A DNA stretch of 64,000 nt from Schistocerca nitens (Eukaryota; Arthropoda; Insecta; Orthoptera; Acrididae): the NCBI RefSeq assembly GCF_023898315.1, contig NC_064621.1:537127383-537191382 (forward strand), written 5' to 3'. Under the pieces are notes generated by a model. It was not told the DNA's origin. It worked only from the letters and a program-made list of their open reading frames with translations, and did no database searches. Position 1 is the stretch's first letter, and each line of letters opens with the position of its first letter. Shown here piece by piece: positions 31,001-43,195 of the stretch. A program made the position numbers and the translations under genes.

Positions 31001-32270
31001 TTATTGCTGTCTTTACACTACACTCCCTTCCCAGACTGTGGCACAAGAGCGACTGGAAAGAACGATGGAACATCGTCTGTGGAACTTCAGTCGGACGCTG
31101 TACACAAGAGAACTATTATGGATATGTCCGCGGCGTGATACTGAACGTCGCAGAACAATGCGCTGTCTTCGCACCCATTAAACAAAGACCCCGAGGTAAC
31201 CGAAAGCAGTAATGGAGGGAGAAAAATAGCGGGATTACGTGTTATATAGTTTGTCGGCAGACAATTCGGCAAAGTAAACAGTGCCTAAGCAATGTATAAA
31301 ATATCAATCTTCCCGTACTTGGCGTTCGATTTTTGGCATTCTATACGTTACTCAGGCATTCTATAGAATGCTGGATTTCAAAAAATTCAGAAGCAATAAA
31401 AGCAACAGCCACCAACGATACCACAGTTGTGGTGAAACACGGGTGGGGAATAAAACAAAACTGTGCGTTTTCCAAGAGAGTTTACCATTTTAATTCATTA
31501 CTGCTTTCTTCAAGGACGCGAAGAGAGCTTTAATTCCATTACTAAAACTTTGTGAGTCTAATAAATTGCGTTTCCAGTGCTGCCGTGACCTCTGCAGCTA
31601 CAACGGCAGATAAGGACTCGGGGTAGCAACCAGCTCCGCCCACACGGCGTGGGCGTCGTCGCGCCTCTGGCGGTAGTTCCGCTGACGTCACTGATGGACG
31701 GACGTTGCGTCATATCTGGCGGCCCCTGCGTCACACGTCAGCGCGGCACTCAGCGCCGTCCCGCTGATAACAGCCCGTGTGGGGCGACGGCTCTCAGCCA
31801 CGGAGGGAGCTGCGGTATCCGACGCTCACGTGCGTCGGCGTGGCCGAGGAGACACCGTAAGCGCGTCTGCACGAAAGTCACTCCACTGTGTGACGGTGCG
31901 TCAGAACCACACGCTTCATTACGTCTTTACGATTATTAATATGTTTACGGTGAGAACAAACACAAATAGCAAGGTTTATCTACAAGTGTATCCATTTCAT
32001 CCTCTCATCCCAAATATCTACTGGCAGCATAAGGAAACTGATGGTTAGTTTTGAACTAGGCGCGTAATGGCAACGAATCGTAAAATAATGATCAACGTTA
32101 ATATTGTTGACCTTGTAAATTTAGCAGGTCCACCCAGACGATCTTTTTCACAACTTGATCTACCTGTCAGTCAGCAGCTGTACTCGACCCTCATTTGTAC
32201 AAAATTAATTTCTTTCTTCAGTCTGTTGATCGCTGTTTATTATCACAAGATTAAAAATTTTAGGGTGTTT
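31001..32270. other. No gene recognised; CpG-rich block at 31560-31900
   Basis: No domain-bearing frame is seen. The central 340 bp is unusually rich in C, G and CpG for this window and contains the palindromic CRE-like TGACGTCA near 31683 and a GTAAGC splice-donor-like site near 31857. This could be a promoter/first-exon region of an unseen gene or part of an unrecognised repeat. Confidence 0.4.
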
Positions 32271-32273
32271 ATA

Positions 32274-32880
32274 CACTGAAGAGTCAAAGAAAATTGTACT
32301 ACTGCCTAATATCGTGTAGGGCCCCCGCGAGCATGCAGAAGAGCCGCAACACGACGTGTCATGGTCTCGACTAATGTCTCAAGTAGTGCTGAAGGGAACT
32401 GACACCATGAATCCTCTAGAGCTGTCCATAAATCCGTAAGAGTACGAGGTGGTGAGAATCTCTTCTGAACAGTACGTTGCAAGGTATCCCAGATATGCTC
32501 AAGATTGTTCATATCTGGGGAGTTTGGTGGCCAGCGGAAGTGCTTAAACTCAGAATAGTTTTCGTGGAGGCACTCTCTAAAAATTCTGGACGTGTGGGGT
32601 GTCGCATTGTCCTGGTGGAATTGCCCAAGTCCGTCGGAATGCACAATGGACATTAATTAATGCAGGTGATCAGACAGGACGCTTACGTACGTGTTACCTG
32701 TCAGAGTCGTATCTTGACTTATCGGGGTTCCCATATCACTGCAACTGCACACGCCTCACAGCAATACGGAGCCTCCAGCAGCTTGAACATTCCACTGCTG
32801 ATAGGAAGGGTTCATGGATTCATTAGGTTGTCTCCATACCCGCACACGTCCATCTGCTCGACACAGTTTGAAACGAGACA
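32274..32880 (-). mobile_element. Tc1-like transposon fragment (3' half)
   Basis: The end reads ACACTGAAGAGTCAAAGAAA, matching the family of 1910-3479. The minus strand encodes the transposase C-terminus from 32653: FHQDNATPHTSR keeps the second catalytic Asp and SPDMNNLEHIWD keeps the Glu. It ends LLHARGGPTRY at 32306. The first Asp and the DNA-binding half are missing; the element is cut at about 32880 by a different repeat. Confidence 0.85.
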
Positions 32881-32884
32881 TAAA

Positions 32885-33060
32885 AATGTCCGTATGTATG
32901 TATCTGTATATGTTCCACATCTCCTTCTAAACCACTGGACCGATTTCAACCAAACTTGGTACATGTTTCATTTGCTGTCTAGAAACCATCACTACTAGAG
33001 TAAGAACCTCCTTCCTATCAGAAGGGTGGGGTTGGGGGTGAAATAGGAGCCACGATGCGA
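32885..33060. repeat. Dispersed repeat fragment (GGACCGATTTCAACC type)
   Basis: It contains ACCACTGGACCGATTTCAAC, AAACTTGGTACATG and CTGTCTAGAAACC, resembling 34820-34920 (CTTGAACGATTTCCG, AATTTGGTACACAT, GCAGTCTGGAAAG). I recall this as a repeat of locust-type genomes but cannot name it. Confidence 0.5.
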
Positions 33061-33378
33061 GAATACCCATACTTGTTACTCAGTATTTGAGAATTAGAGC
33101 TCTTAGAGATTGACGACAAACTTTACACATTATTTCAAACTCTTAGGACACTCTTTCTCGCTGAAGGCCCCCGCAAAATGATGAAAGGAGAAAAGGTTGT
33201 CGCTTACTACATTTTCGCTGTTCATACAGTAAAACCTGCTACATGGAGCATGACATTTTAGTTTATTACTTCTTTATTCTAATCTGTATTCGTGACACAT
33301 TTTGTAGACGCCATTCACATATTCCACTCGATGTACCTAGAAAAACATATCATTTCATGACGCGTAGTTAAGGCGATA

Positions 33379-34507
33379 CGAGGCCTGTTTTTTAAGTAAG
33401 TACCGTTTTGAAATTAAAAAAAGACGTGCTAAGATATCTCAATAATTTTATTTTTACTTGAAAGCACGTCCCATAATCTACTTTTCTATATAATTTCCGT
33501 CAATATCGAGGCACTTGTCATAAAGTATCAGTTTTTTAATACACTTCTCATAGAAGTGTGCCGCCTGACTTGTTAACCACTGCACCACCACTGTTTTGAC
33601 ATCGCCATCATCTTGAAGACACTGACCGCCCGGGTCTTTCTTCAAATGCAGGAACAGATGGTAGTCACTGGGCGCAAGATCGGGGCTATACGGAGGAAGA
33701 TCTAGAGTTTCCCATCGAAAAGATGGGTTGAGATCTTTGGTCTGATTCGCCACATGCGGACGGGCATTGTCTTGCAGCAAAACGATGCCTTTGCTCAACT
33801 TCCATGGACTGTTGCTTTGATTCTGATGTGACGTGGGCCACCCATGTTACGTCGCCTCTAACAATTTGGCTTAAGAAATCATCACCATCGTTGTGGTACC
33901 ACTCAATGAAAGTCAATTCACTGTCGGAACGTTTGGTTTAGCGCACATCCGTCAACATTTTCGGTACCCAACGTGCGCACAATTTTCGGTTATTCAAGTG
34001 CTCGCTCACAGTGCCATACAAAACACTACGAGAAACATTAGGAAAGTCATCCCGCAAGGAGTAAATCGTAAAGCGACTGTTTTCTCTCACCTTATTGTCC
34101 AGTTCCTGCACCAAACTTTAGTTAACGACCGAAGGACGCCCACTCCATTGTTCATCTTCCACATTTGTGTGGCCATCTTTAAATGCTCTCACCCACTTTC
34201 TTACCATTCCATCACTCGTAATGTTTTCTCCGCAAACTGCACAGATCTCACGGTGAATATCGATCGCTTTTAGCCCTTTATCACTAAGAAATCTTTTAAC
34301 AGCCCGTACTTCACAGTCGGCGGGACTCACGATTATCGGAGGCATCTTAAACTCTCAGTATACGACGTAAACAGGGAAGAATGAGACTGTAATGGCGTCA
34401 GTGCGTAGATTAAGGTACAGGATTTCATGTAAAAATAAAATTATTGAGATATCTTAGCACGTCTTTTTTCGATTTCAAAACGGCACTTACTTAAAAAACG
34501 CGACTCG
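33379..34507 (-). mobile_element. Mariner element with ~75-bp inverted repeats, internally deleted
   Basis: The left end CGAGGCCTGTTTTTTAAGTA and the mirrored right end (34430-34507) match over about 75 bp, and TA flanks both (33377-33378 and 34508-34509). At 1,129 bp it is about 150 bp shorter than a complete mariner. The missing part lies in the transposase around the first catalytic Asp. Confidence 0.88.
33478..34345 (-). pseudogene. Mariner transposase, deleted around first catalytic Asp
   Basis: It starts MPPIIVSPADCEVRAVKRFL at 34345. A DNA-binding region follows with KWVRAFKDGHTNVEDEQWSG, then a stop near 34118. The linker RWVPKMLTDVR is recognisable near 33950. The D1 region is missing or scrambled after VTWVAHVTSESKQ (about 33800). 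D2 (VLLQDNARPH) and D3 (YSPDLAPSDYHLF) are intact in the frame 33798-33478, which ends DGNYIEK. The protein is related to insect mariners but not to the Mos1-like copy at 27372. Confidence 0.85.
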
Positions 34508-34799
34508 TATGACGTCATAACACTGACATGCATGACAAACTGCTGCATTATGCACGACGTTTTAATTTATTGCTTCTTTATTACTAACTTTTTTCACAAC
34601 ACACTTCGCAGATAGTAGGCACATATAGGACTGGATGCATTTACAACATTGTGTGTTTGTATGCCACATAGTTCAGGAGATACGTCATAAAAATTAAGCT
34701 GCGTCAAAAAGAAACTGCAGGATGGAATTCGCTAGGTATACAGGTGAAATATATGTATAAATGCGTGTGATATATGTTAAATATGTGTGATATATCTTT

Positions 34800-35273
34800 G
34801 ACATATGTGTATGCGAGCAGCTCGCGTTAAACTCCTTGAACGATTTCCGTAAAATTTGGTACACATATTAGTTGCAGTCTGGAAAGAAATAATGTGTCAA
34901 ATTCAAACCCACCAGACTCCTATCGGGATGAGTGTGATAACGTGGAAAGAAAAAGGACGACGAAGAGATGGACAGACAGCGAAGGGGAAGGAAGAGATAG
35001 GCGCAGATAGGAGGAGGAGGAGAGGAGATGGACAGAGATAGGGGAGAGGTGGATATGGGCACACAAAGAAAGGGGAGGAAATGAACAGGGAGAGGGGGAG
35101 AAGGAGAGGGACAGAGAGAAGGGTAGGAGGAGATTGACAAGGAAAGAGGAAGGAGGAGCTGGAGTTAGAGGGGAAGGCAGAGATGGACAGAGTGGGATGA
35201 GCAGATGAATGGAGGGGGAAGGAGCGGACTAGCAGAGAGGGAGGATCAGACTGGCAGAGAGACGGGGGAAGAG

Positions 35274-35339
<66 letters not shown>

Positions 35340-35580
35340 AGGAAGGATGAACAGAAAGTGGGGGCTAGAGGAGGTGAACAGAGAGAGAGGGCGATGGAGA
35401 TAGACAAAGTTAGGGAGGGGTGGAGGTGATGGACACTGACAAGTGGGTGTCATGGAGAGGAGGGAGGAGAGGTGTATAAGGATAGAGGGGATGGGTAGAG
35501 AGAGGCGGGAGGGAGGGAGGGAGGGAGGGAGGGAGGGAGGGAGGGAGGGAGGGAGGGAGGAGGAGGAGGAGGAGGACCAA
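34800..35580. repeat. Purine-rich low-complexity repeat with (GA)n and (GGGA)n
   Basis: A dispersed-repeat start (34820-34920) leads into about 650 bp almost free of pyrimidines on the plus strand, including a long GA run at 35276-35330, a G run just after, and (GGGA)n at about 35507-35575. The long Ser/Pro/Leu-rich frames on the minus strand and Arg/Glu-rich frames on the plus strand here are artefacts of composition. Confidence 0.85.
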
Positions 35581-35589
35581 TAGAACACT

Positions 35590-36035
35590 AGAATAAATGC
35601 TTCACAGCTCTCACTTTGCAGGTACTCACGTCTCTCATAGGATGCTATAGCCCATTAACGCCAAATTTCGACGGACTGACCAAGCGTATACGTTAGTCGT
35701 ACGTCCTACATTTATTTCTGTGGTTACTTCAGGCAGTGTTGCTTGTCTATTAGCACAGACAACTCTACGCAAACAGCGCTACTCTCGGGTCGTTAAGTGA
35801 AAGCCATCTGCCACTGTATTGTCCGTGGTGGGAGGTAATGTCTGAAATTTGGTATTATCGGCGCAGTTTCGACACGATGGATCTCGGAATATTGATTTCT
35901 CTAACGCTTTCCGAAGTGGAGTGTCCCTGTTGAAAGTGTGTTAATTCTCTTCGTGCGGCCATAATCAAGGAGGACGCCTTTTCAGATGAATCACCCGAGT
36001 ACAAATTACACCTCCGCCAATGCACTGCCATTTTA
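35590..36035 (-). pseudogene. Tc1-like transposase N-terminal relic
   Basis: The minus strand shows MAARRELTHFQQGHSTSESV from about 35979, then in another frame CLRRVVCANRQATLPEVTTE and RTTNVYAWSVRRNLALMGYS (about 35640-35780). These are the paired helix-turn-helix segments of Tc1-like transposases. No catalytic region follows. Confidence 0.6.
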
Positions 36036-36099
36036 CATCTTGAGCACGAGGTAATAACGCCATCTATATACGTACGTATCATTATCACATTACTTTTGT

Positions 36100-37164
36100 C
36101 ACCTCAGTGAGGTATCGGCCGTATTGATTGCGGTCCACTAACATTCATAGTCCAGACATGTTGTATGTGTGCGCGGCTAATACTTTCCAGGGTTCCTTAG
36201 CACTGTGTTAAGTTTTTTTATGCTACATTACTTGCGGTTGGCCAGGAAGTAAATAAACATTCGTATCTTTCCTAAATTGGTTGACATTGTAACATCATTA
36301 GAATATGTAATATAATAAAATTTAGTATAAATTTTTTCCCCTTTATACTAACTTTAACGATTGCATTGCATCTTGTGTACGGAGAATAAATAAGTAACAG
36401 ACTTGACACATCCGGATCTATGTTCTTATTCCAGACTGTTCCTTACTGGCATTACTATCAACTTTTGTGTAATCAGTTTTTTTCTCTACAATACATTTCA
36501 ATTTTGTTCGCACTGCTCTCACCCTGTCGGAAAATTCTTTAGGTCAAAGAGTACAGCCGATTCTAATGTCTGTGTACACACATCTGACCGTATTACTAAG
36601 TAACTCTATGCCATTAGTTACATTTCTGTTTTTAACTTTTAAGTATGTCCTTATATTGTGGCAGTCGTACGCTGACTCAGATAGACCCTTCTTTGAAGAT
36701 GACCCTTTTACGTTAGAGTGCAAGAACAGTTTAATAGTAAACTGCTCGTCTAATGTTACTGATTTCATAGATTTCGATGAAACTTGTAACAGAACGTAGT
36801 TGAAGATTGGAAATTGTCGTGCACAACACGGCACGAAAAATAGTCCCATAATAATGCGACATGTCCCCTTACGCGATAAAGTATCTTAGTACGTTTTCCT
36901 GATCATCTTAGGTATCTACATAAAATGATTGTAGCGCTATTGTCGTTTCACTTGCTCCTTTATCTTACCTGAATCCAAGATGATTCCATGCGCCAACACA
37001 AATAAAATTCTGACGATGTACACAGGTGGTCAAACAAACTGCTCATTGTAGGATCTATCGTTAAGGAGCCAAAAAAGATGTCTACTTTCGTTGTTCAAAT
37101 AATGTCAGTCAGTAACAACTATGAAATCTAATTTCATGGAATGTCTGCGTATATACTTCCCATC
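36100..37164. other. No gene recognised, AT-rich
   Basis: Short chance frames occur only on both strands (for example 36544-36849). I see no repeat termini or domains. Confidence 0.45.
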
Positions 37165-37176
37165 TACTGTTTCACC

Positions 37177-37305
37177 CGGCCGAGGTTCGAGTCCTCCCTC
37201 GGGAATGGGCGTGTGTACGTCCTTAGGATAATTTAGGTTAAGTAGTGTGTAAGCTTAGGGACTGATGACCTTAGCAGTTAAATCCCATAAGATCTCACAC
37301 ACACA
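37177..37305 (+). mobile_element. tRNA-derived SINE, variant subfamily, head-truncated
   Basis: It starts at the box B region (CGGCCGAGGTTCGAGTCC) and continues through GTAAGCTTAGGGACTGATG to AAATCCCATAAGATCTCAC. A perfect 12-bp duplication TACTGTTTCACC flanks it (37165-37176 and 37306-37317). It is the same subfamily as 2146-2300. Confidence 0.88.
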
Positions 37306-37317
37306 TACTGTTTCACC

Positions 37318-37823
37318 GTGGCGACAGACAATGTTACTTACTTTTTCATCATGATACTACACACAATTACAGAGAGGTGATGAACATGTATCTCACGAGT
37401 TCCTGATGAACAGAGAACAGACAATGAGGTGCCCACATAAATGATATTACCTAAAATCATGCAGCAGTAGTTCTATATCTCTTTAAGATGGGTTGAATTT
37501 CTGATAAAGTTCTATTACTTGAAAATATTTACAAAACAGATGTGTCTGACAGTTTCTGTTACTTTTAAGTACACAACGATTGACAATATTTACCCACATT
37601 CACTAGTGTCTTTAGGTTTTGGGAGTGGCTAATTATTCCGCTCTTCACCCGAGTGAATTAAAAAATATGTAATGAGAACGAGAAATAAATTTTACAGCTG
37701 CTTTTCTGTTTTAAATTAAAAGTTACAGACAGACAAATAAAAATCGAAAATACATGCATTTCAGAAACACCTCACAAAGTTGTAAAATTGTTCTGAGAAA
37801 AAACATTGAGGCCCCGCACTTAA
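37318..37823. other. No gene recognised
   Basis: AT-rich sequence between two SINEs; nothing recognisable. Confidence 0.45.
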
Positions 37824-38026
37824 AGCCGGCCGCTGTTGCCGAGCGGTTCTAGACGCTTCAGTCCGGAACCGCACTGCTGCTACGGTCACAGGTCGAATCC
37901 TGCCTCGGGCATGGATGTGTGTGGTGTCCTCAGGTTAGTTAGGTTTAAGTAGTTCTAAGTCGAGGGGACCGAAGACCTCAGATGTTAAGTGCCATAATGG
38001 TTAGAGCCTTTTGAACCATTTGAACC
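37824..38026 (+). mobile_element. SINE (main family), near full length
   Basis: It starts GCCGGCCGCTGTTGCCGAGC, carries GGTCGAATCCTGCC (box B with one base lost) and ends TTTGAACCATTTGAACC. Possible short duplication GCACTT on both sides. Several substitutions suggest an older copy. Confidence 0.85.
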
Positions 38027-38279
38027 TGCACTTTTACTTCAGATCTGAAGGACCGTTAACGGGTGAGAAGTATTTCAGGAGAAACGAATATGGTCCATAG
38101 GGTTGAGGGGTGTGAGTAGAAAAGATAGGGGTCAGTTAGGTAGTAAAACTATGGAAATAAAGGATACGCTGGAGTGGATAGTGGAAATACAGAAAGTGGG
38201 AAAGACAGACGCTGAGGAGGTATTTGGCATGTGGATAGGGTGGTGGTAATAAGGGGAAATGGATGGCGATGCATGGATG

Positions 38280-38700
38280 GAGAGGGAACAGGAGATACGA
38301 CCACTGATTTGGAGTTGAATAGGTGGAAAAAAGAGTTAAAGTTGGTAGAGGGGAAAAATATCGGAGCAAATCTCATTATCTGGGATAGGGAGTTGGTTGA
38401 AGTAGTGTTGAGATAGTATGTGGAATGTGTGTAAGTCTAGGGACTGTGGGATGTGTTTTTACGGTGTGGCAGTATAGCGGGGCTGGTTATCAGAAGGAAG
38501 GTTATTGGAATATAGTTTGAGGATAGCATACTAGGTGTGGAGGTGCTGGATTAGACTTTGTTTTAGACAGTTAGTGGGTGAGGTTTCCAAGTTAGTTGGC
38601 GATCGACGGTTAGTCCGAGATACTTTAGTGTTTTATTTAACTGAGTGTTGATCCTACACTTCGAAAGTATAGTGCGTCTGCGTCGTAATTCAGTCAGAGG
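38280..38700 (-). pseudogene. I/R1/Jockey-type LINE reverse-transcriptase relic
   Basis: The minus strand near 38590-38690 reads SKCRINTQLNKTLKYLGLTV followed by DRQLTWKPH, the region after the catalytic palm in I-like and Jockey-like LINEs (usual form: YLGLTLDRRLTWKPH). Downstream the reading decays with stops. No endonuclease or FADD block is visible. Confidence 0.55.
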
Positions 38701-38759
38701 ATTGACCCATCACTAATGATATAAAAGCAAATAAATCAACAAGTATCTATGGTGCACTG

Positions 38760-40045
38760 TCTGGATTACTGTAACGATTGAGCCTCCCATTCCCACATAT
38801 ATATGATTTGTTGTTTAATTATTTCGTACAATCCAGTACCTAGAGTAGTTCCTGATGATGTGTGCTAGTGTCGAAATCTTTTGAAGCCTTGTGGAACGAC
38901 AAGAAGTACCTCTCACTTTGTGCTATTGCCTGCAGGGGACACTGTTAACCTCCCATTAAAACATGAAATATGTTTCAGAAATACATTATTAATTTTTATT
39001 TTATGTCCGATAATTGTTAATATAGATCTAATGAAATGTCGTTATGTGTATACTTGGATAATTTGTATGAGGAGCAGAGAACTAGATGTTTTACATAAGA
39101 CCGTACTGGTTGCTTAAGCGTGCACAGCACTGAAGGGACTCTGATGCGCTTGTGCATGAACATAGGAAAGAAGAATCGCATGATATCAATGTGATATGAG
39201 GAAACCTCCACAAATATCTTGAACTGAGGGAGCCAATACAGCTAAACATGGTGGCAAACAAAGAGGAAATACGTTATAATAATGAGCTAACGACAGACAG
39301 ACTGGCCTATGATGTGAAGGGGGATGTTGATGGACGTCTGATGGAAGTGTTATTACGTGATACCTGCTGCAATGGTAACTGTTTAAAATGGCCTGTAAGA
39401 ACCAGTTACTGCAACTCTAGACTCATTTTAAGGTCCCCTATGTTCTTAATTAATAATCCAGTCAAAATAAATATATGTAATGAGATATATCTTACTGAGA
39501 TATTCGAAACCTATTCCTTGTTTGCATCAACCGTATTGCTTTCTTAAGGATCAGTCCAGCTGTTATGGTTAGTACTTGTAAATTAGAGATATTACCGCGT
39601 GAATGCAGTGAATCGAAGGAGGGCACACTAACTTCTTCATTGCACGTTGTATGTTGTCATCTACTGGTTATTGGCTTACAAGTAATGAAGCCATGCATAG
39701 CTAACATCTGTCAGCACCATCCGTTCTGAAACTGGACCGTAAATTAAGGGTTTACGAGGAAAGTAGTTGGGAGGTGCAATCTTTCTTAAATTTGTTCTAA
39801 CTATTCCTCTGCTATTCTGGCGAGTGCTGAAAGTGACAGCGAAACAAACTCGGTTACACTTCTTTGTCCGTTTTCCAGGTCCTCAAACATCATACAGTAA
39901 CGGGTATTTAAATGATCGTATTTACTTATTGTTTTAGTAAGTGGAAGACTCGTTTGTCTGGTTGTAGACGGCAAAGAGTGGACGACGTTTACTACGACGT
40001 AATCATAATTTTGGAAATCAACGCTTTCATAAAGCGGTCTACAAA
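38760..40045. other. No gene recognised
   Basis: I find no domain-bearing frame, RNA or repeat end. The frame at 39248-39547 (99 codons, plus) has no motif I recognise and its codons look unbiased. Confidence 0.4.
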
Positions 40046-41316
40046 TAGACAACTGGCCATTAAAATTGTTACACCAAGAAGAAATGCAGATGATAAACGG
40101 GTATTCATTGGACAAATGTATTATACTAGAATTGATTACATTTTCACGCAATTTGGGTGCATAGATCCTGAGAAATCAGTACCCAGAACAACCACCTCTG
40201 GCCGTAATAACGGCCTTTATACGCCTGGGCATTGAGTCAAACAGAGCTTGGATGGCGTGTACAGGTACAGCTGCCCATTCAGCTTCAACACAATATCACA
40301 GTTAATCAAGAGTAGTAACTGGCGTATTGTGATGAGCCAGTTGCTCGGCCACCATTGACCAGACGTTTTCAATTGGTGAGAGATCTGTATCCAGAAAGGC
40401 CCGTACAGGGCCTGCAACATGCGGTCGTGTATTATCCTGCTGAAATGTAGGGTTCCGCAGGGATCGAATGAAGGTTAGAGCCACGGGTCGTAACACATCT
40501 GAAATGTAACGTCCACTGTTCAGAGTGCCGTCAATGCGAACAAGAGGTGACCGAGAATGTAAACCAATGGCACCCGATACCATCACGCAGGGTGATACGC
40601 CAGTATGGCGATGACGAATACACGCTTCCAATGTGCGTTAACCGCAATGTAGCCAAACACGGATGCGACCATCATGATGCTGTAAACAGAACCTCGATTC
40701 ATCCGAAAAAGTGACGTTTTGCCATTCGTGCACCCTGATTCGTCGTTGAGTACCCCATCGCAGGCGCTCCTGTCTGTGATGCAGCGCCAAGGGTAACCGC
40801 AGCCATGATATCCGAACTGATAGTTCATGCTGCTGCAAACGTCGTCGAACTGTTCGTGCAGATGGTTGCTGTCTTGCAAACGTTTCCATCTGTTGACTCA
40901 GGGATCGAGACGTGGCTGCACGATCCGTTACAGCCATGCGCATAAGATGCCTGTCATCTCGACTGCTAGTGATACGAGGCCGCTGGGATCCAGCATGGCG
41001 TTCCGTATTACCCTCCTGAACCCACCGATTCCATATTCTGCTAGCAGTCACTGGATCTCGACCAACGCGAGCAGCAATGTCGCGATACGATAAACCGCAA
41101 TCGAGATAGGCTACAATCCGACCTTCATCAAAGTCGGAAACGTGATGGTACGAATTTCTCCTCCTTACACGAGGCATCACAGCAACGTTTCACCAGGCAA
41201 CACCGGTCAACTGCTGTTTGTGTATGAGAAATCGGTTTGAAACTTTCCTGATGGTAGTACGTTGTACGTGTCACCACCGGCGCCAACCTTGTGTGAATGC
41301 TCTGATAAGGTAGTCA
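40046..41316 (-). mobile_element. Tc1-like transposon, nearly complete, disabled
   Basis: The 3' end includes ACTGGCCATTAAAATTGTTA near 40051. The 5' side is recognisable to about 41316, but its inverted repeat is lost. The transposase begins MPRVRRRNSYHHVSDFDEGR near 41177, with helix-turn-helix segments to about residue 110 and D1 in NVTFSDESRFC near 40700. A stop follows (VWLHCG) near 40638. After that, MEACIRHRHTGVSPCVMVSG continues the core, and D2 is in TFQQDNTRPH near 40420. A deletion then joins FLDT directly to DLSPIENVWS (Glu present), removing most of the D2-to-E interval. Confidence 0.85.
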
Positions 41317-41384
41317 TTTTTTTATGGTTCCCAAAGTCTCTGGAAGAGGAGAGTTGGCAACAGAATCCCAGAAAAACAGAACCC

Positions 41385-41765
41385 ACTGTCATTTATTGTC
41401 ATCACTATCATCATCATCTTCATCATCTTCATCAACAACAACAACCATTTGACTTCCACCGATGGATACTGGATTCATCCTCCTCCAGATTGCTCCATCC
41501 ATTCCAGTCTCCGTCCACACACTATTTTCTACATTATCTGTTAACCACCCATAAGGTCGTCGCCTTGATTTTGTATTCAGCAAACAACTTCCTTGGTGTA
41601 TCTACATCGTTTCGCCAGACGTCTTATCCTGGCCACTTCCTTTTCATTTTCACTGCGGAAATAGTTACGTCTTTCACTCTTCTCTGTTTTCCAATCCACT
41701 TGTTTGGTTTCCTGACTGACTTAGTATTTCACATTATTCATCTCTTCCATACTCTGTGAGTAGCC
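41385..41765 (-). pseudogene. LINE 3'-end relic (RTE-like C-terminus)
   Basis: The minus strand reads WIGKQRRVKDVTISAVKMKR and WRNDVDTPRKLFAEYKIKAT followed by a stop and a (GTT)/(GAT)-rich microsatellite at 41385-41450. This is the layout of an RTE-type C-terminus and tail, distinct from the element at 17693. Confidence 0.5.
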
Positions 41766-41833
41766 ACGAGATTCTGAATGATTATAATTAAATGGACGGT
41801 GTTCTTTGTGCTGTAGCGCGGGCTGTATACGTC

Positions 41834-42978
41834 ACACTATGTGGTCAAAAGTATCCAGACACCCCCAAAAACATACGTTTTTCATATTAGGAGCAGTGTG
41901 CTGCCACACACTGCTAGGTTCTCCATGTCAGCGATCTCAGTCATTAGACATCGTGAGAGAGCAGAATGGGGCGCTCCGCAGAACTCACGGACTTCGAACG
42001 TGGTCATGTGATTGGGTGTCACTTGTGTCATACGTCTGTACCCGAGATTTCCACATTCCTAAACACCCCTAGGTCCACTGTTTCCGATGTGATAGTGAAG
42101 TGGAAACGTGAGGGGACACGTACAGCCGACTCCGTCTGTTGACTGACAGAGACCGCCGACCGTATAAGAAGAGTTAGGCGGGAGGTGATAAAACATGGAT
42201 TTCATGGTCGAGCGGCTGCTCATAAGCCACACATCACGCCGGTAAATGCCAAGCGACGCCCTGCTTGGTGTAAGGAACGTAAACATTGGACGATTGAACA
42301 ATGGTAAAACGTTGTGTGGAGTGAGGAATCACGGTCCACGATGTGGCGATCCGATGCCAGGGTGTGGGTAAGGCGAATGCCTGGTGAACGTCATCTGCCA
42401 GCCTGTGTAGTGCGAACAGTAAAATTCGGAGGCGGTGGTGTTATCGTGTGGAAGTGGTTTTCATGGAGGGAGCTCACACCCCTTGTTGTTTTGCGTAGCA
42501 CTATCACAGCACAGGCCCAGACTGATGTTTTAAGCACCTTCTTGCTTCCCGTTGTTGAAGAGCAATTCAGGGATGGCGACTGCATCTTTCAACACGATGG
42601 AGCACCTCCTCATAATGCACGGCCTGTGGCGGAGTGGTTACACGACAATAACATCCCTGTAGTGGTCTGGCCTGCACAGAGTCCTGACCTGTATCCTATA
42701 GAACACCTTTGGGATGTTTTGTAACGCCGACCTCATGCCAGGCCTCATCGACCGACATGGATACCGCTCCTCAGTGCAGCACTCCGTGAAGAAAGGGCTG
42801 CCATTCCCCAAGGAAGCTTCCACCACCTGACTGAACGTATGCCTGCGAGAGTGGAAGCTGTCATCAAGACCAAGGGTGGGCCAGCACCATACTAAATTCC
42901 AGCATTACCGATGGAGGGCGCCACGAACATGTAAGTCATTTTCAGCCAGGTGGCCGGATACTTTTGATCACACAGTGT
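41834..42978 (+). mobile_element. Tc1-like transposon with matching ends, disabled
   Basis: The left end ACACTATGTGGTCAAAAGTA and the mirrored right end TACTTTTGATCACACAGTGT define it. The coding strand starts ATGGGGCGCTCC at about 41965 (MGRSAELTDFERGHVIGC) and soon hits a stop at 42139. Part of the second DNA-binding segment is deleted. The core from 42200 shows WSEESRSTM (first Asp to Glu), then FQHDGAPPH (second Asp intact, near 42590) and SPDLYPIEHLWD (Glu intact, near 42690), with a stop at 42722. The reading continues to KTKGGPAPY near 42890. Confidence 0.85.
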
Positions 42979-43195
42979 CTGCTCATTGAACGGTGAGATG
43001 ACAGAGTATGCTAAAAAAGCACAGTACTTTCACTCTCTGCCGCCAGGTGAAAATAAGGCACTGTAAGCAGTCAGAATACGAAATGTTTCTGTTTTGACGT
43101 CAGTATGCTGTTTCCCGATTGCCGACGCTTGTTGATATCTCTTATGAAGTGACCGTTGGAGTTAAAGTTTACGAATGCTCAAGTTTTCCATAGAA

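Noticed and set aside
35205-35588. Charged (Arg/Glu) and Ser/Pro-rich proteins on the two strands
   Set aside because: They are produced by (GA)n and (GGGA)n repeats; low-complexity artefact.
36403-36849. Possible small secreted or membrane protein genes
   Set aside because: Frames are short, overlap on both strands and lack recognisable signal or domain features beyond AT-rich hydrophobic bias.
41262-41759. 165-codon frame on the plus strand
   Set aside because: It runs antisense to a LINE 3'-end relic and includes its microsatellite; no domain and no conserved start.
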